Source of the DNA: an uncultured Propionibacteriaceae bacterium | GTDB taxonomy: Bacteria > Actinomycetota > Actinomycetes > Propionibacteriales > Propionibacteriaceae | Direction of reading: 5' to 3' | Assembly: GCA_938012815.1 (NCBI GenBank) | Contig: CALLVV010000097.1 | Span: forward strand, 1-35,421 | Length of the DNA stretch: 35,421 bases | Part shown: in pieces, positions 15,570 to 23,195 of the stretch | Position numbering within the stretch: the stretch's first letter is position 1 | Layout of the letters: the number at the start of each line of letters is the position of its first letter | The notes under the pieces: generated by a model | What the model saw: only the letters and a program-made list of their open reading frames with translations | What the model was told of the DNA's origin: nothing | Databases searched by the model: none | Position numbers and translations under genes: made by a program

Positions 15570-16505
15570 ATGAACCAGAACCTGCGTGAATTCATCGACA
15601 TGGTGCGCAACGAGGGGTACACCGTCGGTGACGTTCACGGTGAGGACCAGTACCTCATCGACCCGCTCGGTGACGCCGTCGAGACCTGGCGGGACAAGTA
15701 CCCCTACGACACCCTCCTCGGGCGCGACAGGTACGAGGCGGAGAAGCGCCAGCTGCAGATCGAGCTGTTGAAGTTCCAGTACTCGGCCCAGGACAACGGC
15801 ACCAAGCACATCATCTTGTTCGAGGGACGTGACGCCGCAGGCAAGGGCGGCGCGATCAAACGTTTCACCGAGCACCTCGACCCGCGAGGGGCGCGGGTCG
15901 TGGCGTTGACGAAACCCACGGAGAAGGAACGTGGACAGTGGTACTTCCAGCGCTACATCGAGCACCTCCCGACCGCCGGGGAGATCGTGCTGTTCGACCG
16001 TTCCTGGTACAACCGCGCCGGTGTGGAGCGGGTGATGGGTTTCTGCACCGACGAGGAGTACCGCACCTTCATGAAGCAGGCACCGGTCTTCGAACGGATG
16101 CTCATCGAGTCCGGGATCACCGTGACGAAGCTGTGGTTCTCCGTCACCCAGCGGGAGCAGCGCACCCGGTTTGCGATCCGGCAGCTCGACCCGGTGCGGC
16201 GCTGGAAGCTCTCGCCCATGGACCTCGAGTCCCTCGACCGCTGGGAGGACTACACCCAGGCGAAAACCGCCATGCTGAAGCAGACCGACACCGAGATCGC
16301 GCCGTGGTACCGGATCAAGTCCAACGACAAGAAACGCGCCCGGCTCAACGCCATGCGCCTCTTCCTCGATCTCCACGACTACGACGGCAAGGACCCGTCG
16401 GTGATCAAACCCACCGACCCGCTGATCGTGCAGCGGGGCCGCAAGAAATGGGCGAAGAAGAACGCTGACGGCGAGATCATCCAGTCCGACGAGAACGAGG
16501 ACTGA
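15570..16505 (+). CDS. ppk2: Polyphosphate kinase 2
   Basis: 311 residues, class I (one-domain) PPK2, which preferentially uses polyphosphate to phosphorylate nucleoside diphosphates. The Walker A is GRDAAGKGGAIKRF. The Walker B-like DRSWYNRAGVERVMGFC follows, and LDRWEDYTQAKTAML lies in the lid region. SNDKKRARLNAMR near the C-terminus is also family-typical. Start choice is uncertain: the ATG at 15570 gives the usual N-terminus but has a poor ribosome site, while an AGGAGG at 15532-15537 overlaps an in-frame GTG at 15537 and is too close to serve it. Together with ppk1 in this window, both routes of polyphosphate metabolism are encoded. Confidence 0.93.
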   Translation: MNQNLREFIDMVRNEGYTVGDVHGEDQYLIDPLGDAVETWRDKYPYDTLLGRDRYEAEKRQLQIELLKFQYSAQDNGTKHIILFEGRDAAGKGGAIKRFTEHLDPRGARVVALTKPTEKERGQWYFQRYIEHLPTAGEIVLFDRSWYNRAGVERVMGFCTDEEYRTFMKQAPVFERMLIESGITVTKLWFSVTQREQRTRFAIRQLDPVRRWKLSPMDLESLDRWEDYTQAKTAMLKQTDTEIAPWYRIKSNDKKRARLNAMRLFLDLHDYDGKDPSVIKPTDPLIVQRGRKKWAKKNADGEIIQSDENED

Positions 16506-16608
16506 CGTGGGGCGCATGACGTCCCGACGCCCACAGTGGGGCGGAGGAAACCGCTCCGGAGCGCGATGAGGTCGGCTCGGCCTTTACCATGATTCACAGG
16601 AGGTGGAG

Positions 16609-17205
16609 ATGAGTGAGAACCAGCAGCCCGAAACTGATCAGGACACCTCTCCGCGGTCATTGAGGGAGAGCAACATCGGCCTGATCGTCGTCCTCTTCCT
16701 GATCCTGGTGGTGGGCATCGCGTCCGGGATCTGGTGGGTGCTCCGGAACGGCCAGGAGACCGTCGGGCTCGAGGTCACCACATCCGCTCCGCATCCCCAG
16801 CCCACCCCGACGCAGGCCACCAGCGGACCGAGCGAATCCTGGGGGCCGGTCCCACCCACGCCGTCGCGGGCGAACAGTAGACAGCCGGTTCCCGCCATGC
16901 CGAGGAAATTCGGCGAGTTCGAGGTCAAGGGTGAGGGAAGCGGTGACACCGTCACCTACTGGACGGCGAAAAGGGACAGGTTCTTCATAGTCGGCCACCT
17001 GCCGGGTGGTTCCGTCGAGTCATACACCAAGGGCCTGAAGGAGGTGAGGTCCGTCGGGAGGATCACCTGCGGAACCAATGACTTCGGGGGGTATGAGTGC
17101 TTCTCCCAGGTACACGGAGGTGTCGGGAGGACGACCATGGGGCCGAGCGGGACGCTGGACGAGTTGGCGGAGATCAGCAGGACCTTCTACGAGGCCTGGA
17201 AATGA
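16609..17205 (+). CDS. Single-pass membrane protein with C-terminal EAWK domain
   Basis: 198 residues. The ATG at 16609 is five bases after AGGAGG; an in-frame GTG at 16603 overlaps that site and is rejected. The N-terminus starts SENQQPET, followed by one transmembrane helix (22-45), a Pro/Ser/Thr linker and a domain of about 98 residues with two cysteines (C154, C164) and the terminal EAWK. This domain aligns along its length with that of the protein at 157-1002 (FG[DE]F, GSV..YT, CG....G..CF, GV, E[VL]A..S..F.EAWK), although the long Gln/Pro repeat region is missing. It is a shorter paralogue. Function unknown; extracytoplasmic domain expected. Confidence 0.85.
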   Translation: MSENQQPETDQDTSPRSLRESNIGLIVVLFLILVVGIASGIWWVLRNGQETVGLEVTTSAPHPQPTPTQATSGPSESWGPVPPTPSRANSRQPVPAMPRKFGEFEVKGEGSGDTVTYWTAKRDRFFIVGHLPGGSVESYTKGLKEVRSVGRITCGTNDFGGYECFSQVHGGVGRTTMGPSGTLDELAEISRTFYEAWK

Positions 17206-17258
17206 ATCCCTGAACCGGTGCGCGGCCGTTGTGGGATCCCCACGGAGCCGGGCGGGGT

Positions 17259-17891
17259 TCACGGAAGCTTCGTCATGGCCTCGACGAGCGCCACCAGGGG
17301 GCGTAGCCCGTGGTCGTTGATGCGCTGGGAGTTGGCCGACGGGGTGACGCCCTCGAGTCTCGCCGCCGTGGCGTTGTCCAGGCCCGCCCGCAGGTGCACC
17401 CAGCTTCTCCGGGAACCCGGGCTGAGGGCCGCCAGTTTGGCGTCTATCACGCGCAGCGTGGGATCCACGAGGGGATTCGCGACGGCGCGGGTGTCTATCA
17501 GCGCCGTGCGGGAGGTGCGGTTCCCGGGTTGCCGGGACAGGGCCTCCGCGCGCTCGATGGCCTCGCGGGCCCGCCACCACGCCGGCCCGTCCTGGATTCC
17601 GCGTTTCGCGTCTATGACCTGCACGTCCCCGCCTCCCAGCCCGCAGCGCATCTCCGCGATCCCCAGCAGTTCGTCGCGCAGCCGCAGCATCACCGCCACC
17701 GCCTGCCCAAGGGTGGCATAGACGCCCTGGATCTCGTCGCCGACGGTCACGCGAAGCGGGTCCAGGGGCGGATGGGCGTCGTTGCAGGTGTCGATGGCCG
17801 CCAGCAGGGCCCCGTGGATGCGCGATCGGTTGGAGTTGCGGGACCGTACCACGTCACCCAACAACGCCACGCATTCAGGAAAACCCTTCAT
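17259..17891 (-). CDS. SatD family protein
   Basis: 210 residues. Opens MKGFPECVALLGDVVRSRN, with VTVGDEIQGVYATLGQAVAV in mid-protein and GSRRSWVHL later. The GD[EF]xQG element and the overall length are typical of SatD, a family named for streptococcal acid-tolerance genes with no firm biochemical role. The C-terminal ANSQRINDHGLRPL region resembles a helix-turn-helix, in keeping with a DNA-related function. The gene stops 53 bp from the convergent EAWK gene. It starts ten bases downstream of the LysR gene's stop codon on the same strand, so the two may be co-transcribed. Confidence 0.78.
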   Translation of the reverse strand: MKGFPECVALLGDVVRSRNSNRSRIHGALLAAIDTCNDAHPPLDPLRVTVGDEIQGVYATLGQAVAVMLRLRDELLGIAEMRCGLGGGDVQVIDAKRGIQDGPAWWRAREAIERAEALSRQPGNRTSRTALIDTRAVANPLVDPTLRVIDAKLAALSPGSRRSWVHLRAGLDNATAARLEGVTPSANSQRINDHGLRPLVALVEAMTKLP

Positions 17892-17901
17892 GTGGATGAT
17901 C

Positions 17902-18825
17902 TTAAGGGATACTCTTCATCACATGTTCCCAGGGGCGCGGTAGCTGCCGTGATTTCGCCAGCGCCAGGATGTGGTCGCGGAACAGCGCGGCTGAGGGCAG
18001 CATGCGGCGGCCCGCCGCCCAGCTGAGACCGATCTCCCGGAAGGCATCGTCCTCCGCCAGGGACTGCAGCCGCACCCCGGGGACGTTGCGACCGGGGGCC
18101 AGCGCCAGTCCGAGGCCGGCCGCCACGTAGCCGTAGAGCGTCGGCAGGTCGTCAGCCACGAGCCCCATCTCGGGCTCGACCCCGCGGCGGGACAGCAGGG
18201 AATCCGTGACGGCCCGCAGCTGCGATGTCTGACGCATCGCGACGAGGCGTTCCCCGCCGAGCCGGGCTATGGGAACCGGGTCTCCGACAGCGGCCAGTGG
18301 GTGCCCCTCGGGCAGCAGCAGCCGGATCGGTTCGCGCAGCAACCCTCTCCAGTGGTGGGCCCGGCCGCGGGGTCTGAGCGTGGTCAGTTCCAGGTCCACC
18401 TCGGAGCCCATGCCGGTGGCCGGGATGGTCTCGTCGTGCCTGGCGCTCAGGTCCAGCTGCACGTCAGGATGTTCCTTCAGGAATCCGGCGGCCAGCCCGG
18501 GGGCCAGCCATTCCCCGAGCGAGTGCGGGAAGACGAGGGCGACCAGCCCCGATTCCGGATCCATCAGCTGGGCCACCTCGGCCAGGCCGTCGTCGAGCTG
18601 GTGGAGCATCGCGTCGACGTGGTGTTTGAACGTCGCTCCGGCGTGGGTCAGGCGCAGGGTGCGTCCCTCGCGTCGCAGCAGGGGAGCGCCGACCTCGTCG
18701 GAAAGCCTGGCCAGGGCTCGTGAGATCCCGGGTTGGGAGGTCCATTCCAACTCGCTCACCTCGGTGACGGTGGCCCCGTCAGCGACGAGCTGAAACCATC
18801 GCAGGACGTTCGTATCCATATTCAT
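17902..18825 (-). CDS. LysR-family transcriptional regulator
   Basis: 307 residues. The N-terminal winged helix (1-60) contains TEVSELEWTSQPGISRALARL, a typical LysR recognition helix. The remainder is a LysR-substrate effector domain (about 85-295). Two starts are possible: ATG at 18825, which lies inside a T-N11-A dyad, and ATG at 18819, which has better spacing from an AGG. The gene is divergent from the 60-residue ORF at 18896, with about 70 bp between, the classic arrangement for a LysR regulator and its target. The effector is unknown. Confidence 0.9.
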   Translation of the reverse strand: MNMDTNVLRWFQLVADGATVTEVSELEWTSQPGISRALARLSDEVGAPLLRREGRTLRLTHAGATFKHHVDAMLHQLDDGLAEVAQLMDPESGLVALVFPHSLGEWLAPGLAAGFLKEHPDVQLDLSARHDETIPATGMGSEVDLELTTLRPRGRAHHWRGLLREPIRLLLPEGHPLAAVGDPVPIARLGGERLVAMRQTSQLRAVTDSLLSRRGVEPEMGLVADDLPTLYGYVAAGLGLALAPGRNVPGVRLQSLAEDDAFREIGLSWAAGRRMLPSAALFRDHILALAKSRQLPRPWEHVMKSIP

Positions 18826-18842
18826 AACCTAGCTGCATGAAT
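18820..18842. promoter_or_regulatory. LysR-type T-N11-A dyad
   Basis: ATTCAT (18820-18825) and ATGAAT (18837-18842) form a perfect inverted repeat separated by 11 bases, which includes the T-N11-A core of LysR binding sites. It lies at the start of the lysR gene and upstream of the divergent ORF, suggesting autoregulation plus control of the neighbour. Confidence 0.5.
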
Positions 18843-18895
18843 TCTCTTACAAACAGGTATTGGACGCATGGGATCTCCCGGCGCAGCATTGAGTC

Positions 18896-19078
18896 ATGAG
18901 CATCCGTGACTTCCTCAACCGCTTCCTCGATTCCGAGTTCGGTGTCTACCCCGCCACCCGTGGCGCAGTGGTCGTGATGCCGACCCTGACGGCCCGCCCC
19001 GTCATCATCCGCACTCCCGACGCCTCCGAGCACGCCGAGGTGAGCTGGCCCGGGCACGACTGGGCCACCGCCCACTGA
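18896..19078 (+). CDS. 60-residue hypothetical protein divergent from the LysR gene
   Basis: MSIRDFLNRFLDSEFGVYPA followed by a Val/Pro-rich middle and the end SWPGHDWATAH. No domain recognised. Support comes from high-GC codon usage, its position opposite a LysR regulator, and a perfect 12-bp hairpin 18 bases after the stop. No strong Shine-Dalgarno precedes the ATG. It may be a small regulated protein or a false ORF. Confidence 0.5.
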   Translation: MSIRDFLNRFLDSEFGVYPATRGAVVVMPTLTARPVIIRTPDASEHAEVSWPGHDWATAH

Positions 19079-19095
19079 TCTCCCGAATCTCCGTC

Positions 19096-19124
19096 GGGCC
19101 GGACCGCGAGAAGCGGTCCGGCCC
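19096..19124. terminator. Perfect 12-bp hairpin between convergent genes
   Basis: GGGCCGGACCGC (19096-19107), loop GAGAA, then GCGGTCCGGCCC (19113-19124). It is followed by a CTTCGTTT tail on the plus strand. It lies between the 60-residue ORF and the sugar-binding protein gene and could serve both. Confidence 0.75.
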
Positions 19125-19137
19125 GGCTTCGTTTCCG

Positions 19138-20133
19138 CTACCCACCCCAGCAGGTGCGCACGCCGTACTCGACGTTCTTCGACGTGACGCCCGGTGCGGG
19201 TGATCCGGTCACCAGCTCGGTGCCGGTGGCCAGGTAGCCCGACGGTTCCCGTCCCTCTCGGACCTTCGCGACGATCGCCTCGACGCCCTCCCGCGCCATG
19301 TTCTGCGGGAACTGCATGGCCGTGGCATCGATGTCGCCGGGGCGCACCGAGTTCTTCATGGCTTCGCAACCACCATCGATGGTGACCACCACGACCTTCG
19401 ACAGGTCCTTGTCCGCCGACTTCAACGCCGAGACGGCACCTTGCGCGGCGGGTTCATTGACCGCGTAGACCACGTTGATGTCCGGGTTCTTCGTCAGGGC
19501 TTCCGTCATGGCCTGCTGTGCCAGGCCCTGGTCGCCCTCGGTGTTGGCCCCGTCCACCACCCAACTCGAGTCGGCCGGGATGTTGAAACCCTCCTGGAAC
19601 CCGGTGCTCCGGCTCTCACCCGAGGTGATGCCCGGTGCGAGATTCAGCATCATGATCCGCGGGCTCAGACCGAGCTCGTCGATCTTCGCCCTCGCGTACT
19701 GCCCGATCAGCTCCCCGGCCCGTCTGTTGTCGGTGCCGAAGTAGGCGTTCGTGGTCTCCTGCGGATCCATGGGGGTGTCGAGGGCGATCACGGTGATGCC
19801 CTTGTCCCGGGCGGCCTGGATGTCAGGAGCCAGGGCGGTCGAGTTCGTCGGGGCTATGAGGATGCCGTTGACACCCTTGTCCACCATCTCTTTCAGAGCC
19901 TTCCGCTGTGACTCGATGTCGACGTCGCTGCCACCCGTCGCGGTGGTGAGTGTGGCGCCGGCCTTGCGGGCCGAGTCCTCGGCCACCCTGCGCAACGTCA
20001 CCCAGTACGGGTTGGTCTCCTGTTTCGTGATGAGCCCGATGCTGACCGGCGGCCGGTTGTCCGAGCAGGCTCCCAAGGCTGCGGTGATGACGACGGCCAA
20101 GGCGGCCGCCAGCCACGTGGACAGGGCTTTCAT
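19138..20133 (-). CDS. Sugar-binding lipoprotein (type I periplasmic-binding protein)
   Basis: 331 residues. The lipoprotein signal ends at LGAC (C23). The mature protein is a RbsB/FrcB-like two-lobe binding protein: IGLITKQETNPYWVTLRRVA, GVNGILIAPTNSTALAPDI, VIALDTPM, and VVTIDGGCEAM. The GLITKxxTNP opening resembles fructose-binding FrcB. Its ATG overlaps the stop of the MFS permease gene by four bases (ATGA), with AAGGAAG as ribosome site. No ABC ATPase or permease of the sugar type is nearby. This is unusual, because such proteins normally feed ABC transporters. The substrate is inferred (fructose or ribose-like). Confidence 0.88.
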   Translation of the reverse strand: MKALSTWLAAALAVVITAALGACSDNRPPVSIGLITKQETNPYWVTLRRVAEDSARKAGATLTTATGGSDVDIESQRKALKEMVDKGVNGILIAPTNSTALAPDIQAARDKGITVIALDTPMDPQETTNAYFGTDNRRAGELIGQYARAKIDELGLSPRIMMLNLAPGITSGESRSTGFQEGFNIPADSSWVVDGANTEGDQGLAQQAMTEALTKNPDINVVYAVNEPAAQGAVSALKSADKDLSKVVVVTIDGGCEAMKNSVRPGDIDATAMQFPQNMAREGVEAIVAKVREGREPSGYLATGTELVTGSPAPGVTSKNVEYGVRTCWGG

Positions 20134-21410
20134 GATGCTTCCTTCCCGGTGCGGAGCAGGTCGTAAGCGGCGTAGGCAGCCACAAGTGCCAGGCACACGG
20201 CCGGCACGATGAAACCGACCGCCGAACCCGTGACATCCATCACCCGGGCCTGGACCATCGGGATCAGGGCGCCGCCGAGGATGGCCATCACCAGGCCCGC
20301 GGAACCGAACTTCGCATCGTCCCCGAGGCCCTTGAGGGCCATGCCGTAGATGGTGGGGAACATCAGCGACAAAGCCGCCGAGATGCACACCACCGCGACC
20401 AGGCCGATGATGTTCAGCACAAAGATCGAGGTCAGGCAGCAACCCACCCCGAAGACCGCCATGATGAGCAGCAGCACCGCCGGACGCACGATGCCGAGCA
20501 CGAAGACCATCACGAAACGGGCCACCAGGAACAACAGCAGGCTGCCCTGCAGCCACCAGCCGGCGGCCTCGGGTGAGGTGCCGACCACGTCCTGGGCGTA
20601 GATGATGGTGTAGGTCCAGGTGCAGGTCTGGGCGGCCACATTGAAGAACTGCGCGGCCACGCCGTAGCGGTACAGCTTGTTGCCCCACAGGCGCCCGAAC
20701 CGCCCGTGTCCGCCCTCGGGGGTGGGTTCCTGCGGGGGCAGGGGAAGCCTGCGGAACGCGATCAGCAACCAGATGATCACGAGCGCCGTCGCGATCCCGA
20801 GGTAGGGGCCGAGCACCAGGCCGAGATCGGCCTGCTGGGCGGCGAGGGCCTCCTCCTCGCTCATGATCGACTTCGCGGTCTCGGGGGTCAGGTGGGGCAG
20901 GATCAGCACCGCGCCCATCAGCACCCCCAGGTTGGCGCCGATCGGATTGAAGGCCTGCGCCAGGTTCAGTCGCCGGGTGGACGTCGCCTCGTCGCCCATC
21001 GCGATCACCAGAGGATTCGCCGAGGTCTCGAGGATGGACAACCCGGCAGCCAGGGTGAACAGCGCCACCAGGAACATGGCGTAGGTGAGGGTCTTGGCGG
21101 CTGGGATGAACAGGAAACCGCCGGCTGCCGCCAGGCCGAGACCGGTGAGCAGACCGGCCTTGAAACCGAATCGCTGGTTGATCATCGCGGCTGGGATGGC
21201 CAGCAGGAAGTAGGCGCCGTAATAGGCGAACTGAACCAGCGACGACTCAAGGTTGGTCATGGTGAAGATGCTTCGGAACACGCCCACCAACACATCGGTC
21301 AGGTTGGCTGCCGTGCCCCAGGCGGCGAAGCACAGCAGGAGCAGCAGGAACGGGACACGCAACTCCTTCGCTACCAGCGCGGGACGTTGCTGGGGTGACG
21401 GGGCGGCCAT
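20130..21410 (-). CDS. MFS sugar/proton symporter, FucP family
   Basis: 426 residues with about 12 membrane segments. The family hallmarks are an N-terminal LCFAAWGTAANLTDVLVG helix, LSILETSANPLVIAMG, and RLNLAQAFNPIGANLG, all typical of the L-fucose permease group, which also takes glucose, galactose or fructose. The ATG at 21410 follows AGGAGG at good spacing; longer in-frame starts lack a ribosome site. The stop overlaps the start of the sugar-binding lipoprotein. Upstream, a GTTCCG/CGGAAC inverted repeat (21447-21470) might be an operator. Sugar identity cannot be read from the sequence. Confidence 0.87.
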   Translation of the reverse strand: MAAPSPQQRPALVAKELRVPFLLLLLCFAAWGTAANLTDVLVGVFRSIFTMTNLESSLVQFAYYGAYFLLAIPAAMINQRFGFKAGLLTGLGLAAAGGFLFIPAAKTLTYAMFLVALFTLAAGLSILETSANPLVIAMGDEATSTRRLNLAQAFNPIGANLGVLMGAVLILPHLTPETAKSIMSEEEALAAQQADLGLVLGPYLGIATALVIIWLLIAFRRLPLPPQEPTPEGGHGRFGRLWGNKLYRYGVAAQFFNVAAQTCTWTYTIIYAQDVVGTSPEAAGWWLQGSLLLFLVARFVMVFVLGIVRPAVLLLIMAVFGVGCCLTSIFVLNIIGLVAVVCISAALSLMFPTIYGMALKGLGDDAKFGSAGLVMAILGGALIPMVQARVMDVTGSAVGFIVPAVCLALVAAYAAYDLLRTGKEAS

Positions 21411-21446
21411 ATGACCTCCTGTTTCCGGGCGTCTTCGTCCTCTAGG

Positions 21447-21470
21447 GTTCCGCCAGTCTAACTCCGGAAC
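21447..21470. promoter_or_regulatory. Inverted repeat upstream of the FucP-like gene
   Basis: GTTCCG and CGGAAC arms separated by 12 bases, 37 bp before the permease start. A possible operator; the arms are short and no dedicated regulator is adjacent. Confidence 0.3.
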
Positions 21471-21539
21471 GAGGCGATTTCCCATGATCCGAAAGAAATT
21501 CGCGCAGCGAATGCCGGTGGGGGATGGGAGGCTGGTGTC

Positions 21540-21983
21540 ATGGAGACGTACACGTGGGCCGGTGCGGTGGCGCTGGGATTCCTGCTGGCGACGCTGGCGG
21601 GCACGCCGGTGGTGCGTGGGCTGTTCCGGTTCGTGGACTGGCAGGCACGACGTGAGGCCCTGCGACGCGAGGCGGCAGAGGCGGGGGAGGGCGGCCCGGA
21701 GCTGATAGATCTCAGACTGGTCAGGGCCGGGAAGGAACTACCTGGGGGGCGGTGGCTCGGGTTGCTCGAGCGCGCGGCAACCTACGCCTGCATGGTCGCG
21801 GGATTCCCCGCCGGGATCGCGGTGGTGATGGCGGTCAAGGGGTTCGGCCGCTACCCGGAGCTGCGCACCCCCGATGCCGCCAAGGGCGAACGGTTCATCA
21901 TAGGAACCCTCGCCAGCCTGCTGTGGGCGGCCCTGTGGGCTGGTGTGGTGCTGCTGCTTCGTTGTTTCCTCGGAGCCGGTTGA
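21540..21983 (+). CDS. Small integral membrane protein, unknown function
   Basis: 147 residues with three likely membrane segments: about 8-26, 78-100 and 120-143. A charged Arg/Glu/Ala loop (35-50) and the segments RYPELRT and GERFIIGTLASLLWAA lie between them. No family is recognised with confidence. The ATG has GGGAGG eight bases upstream. It stands alone, followed by a hairpin terminator. Confidence 0.8.
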   Translation: METYTWAGAVALGFLLATLAGTPVVRGLFRFVDWQARREALRREAAEAGEGGPELIDLRLVRAGKELPGGRWLGLLERAATYACMVAGFPAGIAVVMAVKGFGRYPELRTPDAAKGERFIIGTLASLLWAALWAGVVLLLRCFLGAG

Positions 21984-22044
21984 ACCGCTCCGTCCGCGTG
22001 AAGGGCCGCGATCCAGCCCTGCCCGGAAGCTTCGTGAACGCCCT

Positions 22045-22071
22045 TTCCCGTGGCGTGAATTGCCACGGGAA
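22045..22071 (+). terminator. 10-bp perfect hairpin
   Basis: TTCCCGTGGC (22045-22054) pairs with GCCACGGGAA (22062-22071) around a seven-base loop, 62 bp after the membrane-protein stop. There is no strong T tail. Confidence 0.6.
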
Positions 22072-22197
22072 CCGGACCGGGCAAGACCTTTCCGCCGGCC
22101 GGTTCTGAAGATGCTCGACGCTCTTGTGGGAACCGCGTAGGTGAAGGAATCCCTGCGGGCAAACGTCTTGGGCGGCGTGGGGATTTCTTTTACCAAT

Positions 22198-22213
22198 GGT
22201 GTTTGGAAACGCC
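22198..22213. promoter_or_regulatory. Near-palindromic candidate operator
   Basis: GGTGTTTGGAAACGCC is a 16-bp palindrome apart from one base pair. It lies 72 bp before the DUF4862 start, the size and symmetry expected of a LacI- or GntR-type operator. No regulator gene is adjacent. Confidence 0.3.
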
Positions 22214-22284
22214 ACTTCTGGTGGTACTCCCGATCGGGCGGGTGATGTACTCTTCGGGCTGTTCATCATGAGGGGGAGGAACCA

Positions 22285-23178
22285 ATGCCGGAAATCATCG
22301 TCGGCGCCCACGCGGCAATGCCACTCGAAAGGGAAGATCAGGAAAGTTTCTACGCGGGGCTGGCGGAACGAAACTTGGCCACTGCCCTTGAGATTCCTTT
22401 CTCCGATTCCATTCATGAGGACCCGGACTGGTTCGTGTCCCAGGTGCGCGGCCGGTTCTACCGTGGCGTCGTCACGGCTCTTCCCGGCACTATGAAACGG
22501 CTCGCGGAGGAACCCGCCTTCGGATTGGCATCCACCGACGACGGGGGGCGGCGGGCGGCGGTCGAATGGGTCACCGGAGTGCGTCGCGCCGCTGAGGAAC
22601 TGAACCAGCAAACCGGGGAGGAAACCGTTTCTTTCGTTCACATCCATTCGGCCCCGGGAGTCAGAGCATCGGCCGAGGCCTTTCAACGTTCCCTGGCAGA
22701 TCTGGAGGCTGATGACGGATTCCGGGCGGAGGTCGTGATCGAGCACTGTGACGCCTATTCGCCGATCTTTCCCGGGGACAAACGATTCCTCAGCCTCATC
22801 ACAGAACTTGCCGTCGCGGACGAATGTGGATTCGCGGTCAACTGGGGCAGTTCCGCCCTTGAATGGCAGAACCCCAACCGCCCGCGCCAGCACGTCGAGA
22901 TCCTCGCCGAGGCCGGGCGGCTTCGAGGCCTGATCTTCTCCGGGGTCGCGGCCGTCGACACCCGCTGGGGGAGGGCGTGGGCCGACCTCCAACTGCCCCT
23001 GTCCGTCGACGAACCCAGCTCGCTGATGACTCCGCAACGCGTGACCGAGTGCCTGAGTCTCGCGGGCGACCGGGTCGCTTACCTGGGAGCGAGGGTCAAG
23101 GCCCCGGCCGCCGCCGACGTCGAGGCTCGGCTCAAGGTTGTGGCCTCCGTGGTCGACCTGCTGAGATCCCGGGACTGA
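22285..23178 (+). CDS. DUF4862 family protein
   Basis: 297 residues. It opens PEIIVGAHAAMPLEREDQ and contains SFVHIHSAPGVRASAEAF, VIEHCDAYSPIF and FAVNWGSSALEW, in the order expected of a TIM-barrel-like enzyme with His, Glu, His and Asp in possible active-site strands. I recognise this as DUF4862, an actinobacterial family often found near sugar catabolic genes and possibly a sugar isomerase-like enzyme (inference). Ribosome site GGGGGAGGAACC before the ATG. It is convergent with the aldo/keto reductase gene. Confidence 0.8.
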   Translation: MPEIIVGAHAAMPLEREDQESFYAGLAERNLATALEIPFSDSIHEDPDWFVSQVRGRFYRGVVTALPGTMKRLAEEPAFGLASTDDGGRRAAVEWVTGVRRAAEELNQQTGEETVSFVHIHSAPGVRASAEAFQRSLADLEADDGFRAEVVIEHCDAYSPIFPGDKRFLSLITELAVADECGFAVNWGSSALEWQNPNRPRQHVEILAEAGRLRGLIFSGVAAVDTRWGRAWADLQLPLSVDEPSSLMTPQRVTECLSLAGDRVAYLGARVKAPAAADVEARLKVVASVVDLLRSRD

Positions 23179-23195
23179 CGGCAGCCCGGTTCATC

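Larger units (their letters stand above)
21984..22284. other. 301-nt intergenic region upstream of the DUF4862 gene
   Basis: No convincing gene. It holds a hairpin at 22045-22071 that ends the upstream transcript and a near-palindrome at 22198-22213 that may control the downstream gene. Confidence 0.55.

Noticed and set aside
19138..20688. 516-codon reading of the sugar-binding gene from an upstream in-frame start
   Set aside because: The extra N-terminal part is a shadow of the FucP-like gene; the lipoprotein signal and ribosome site fix the start at 20133.
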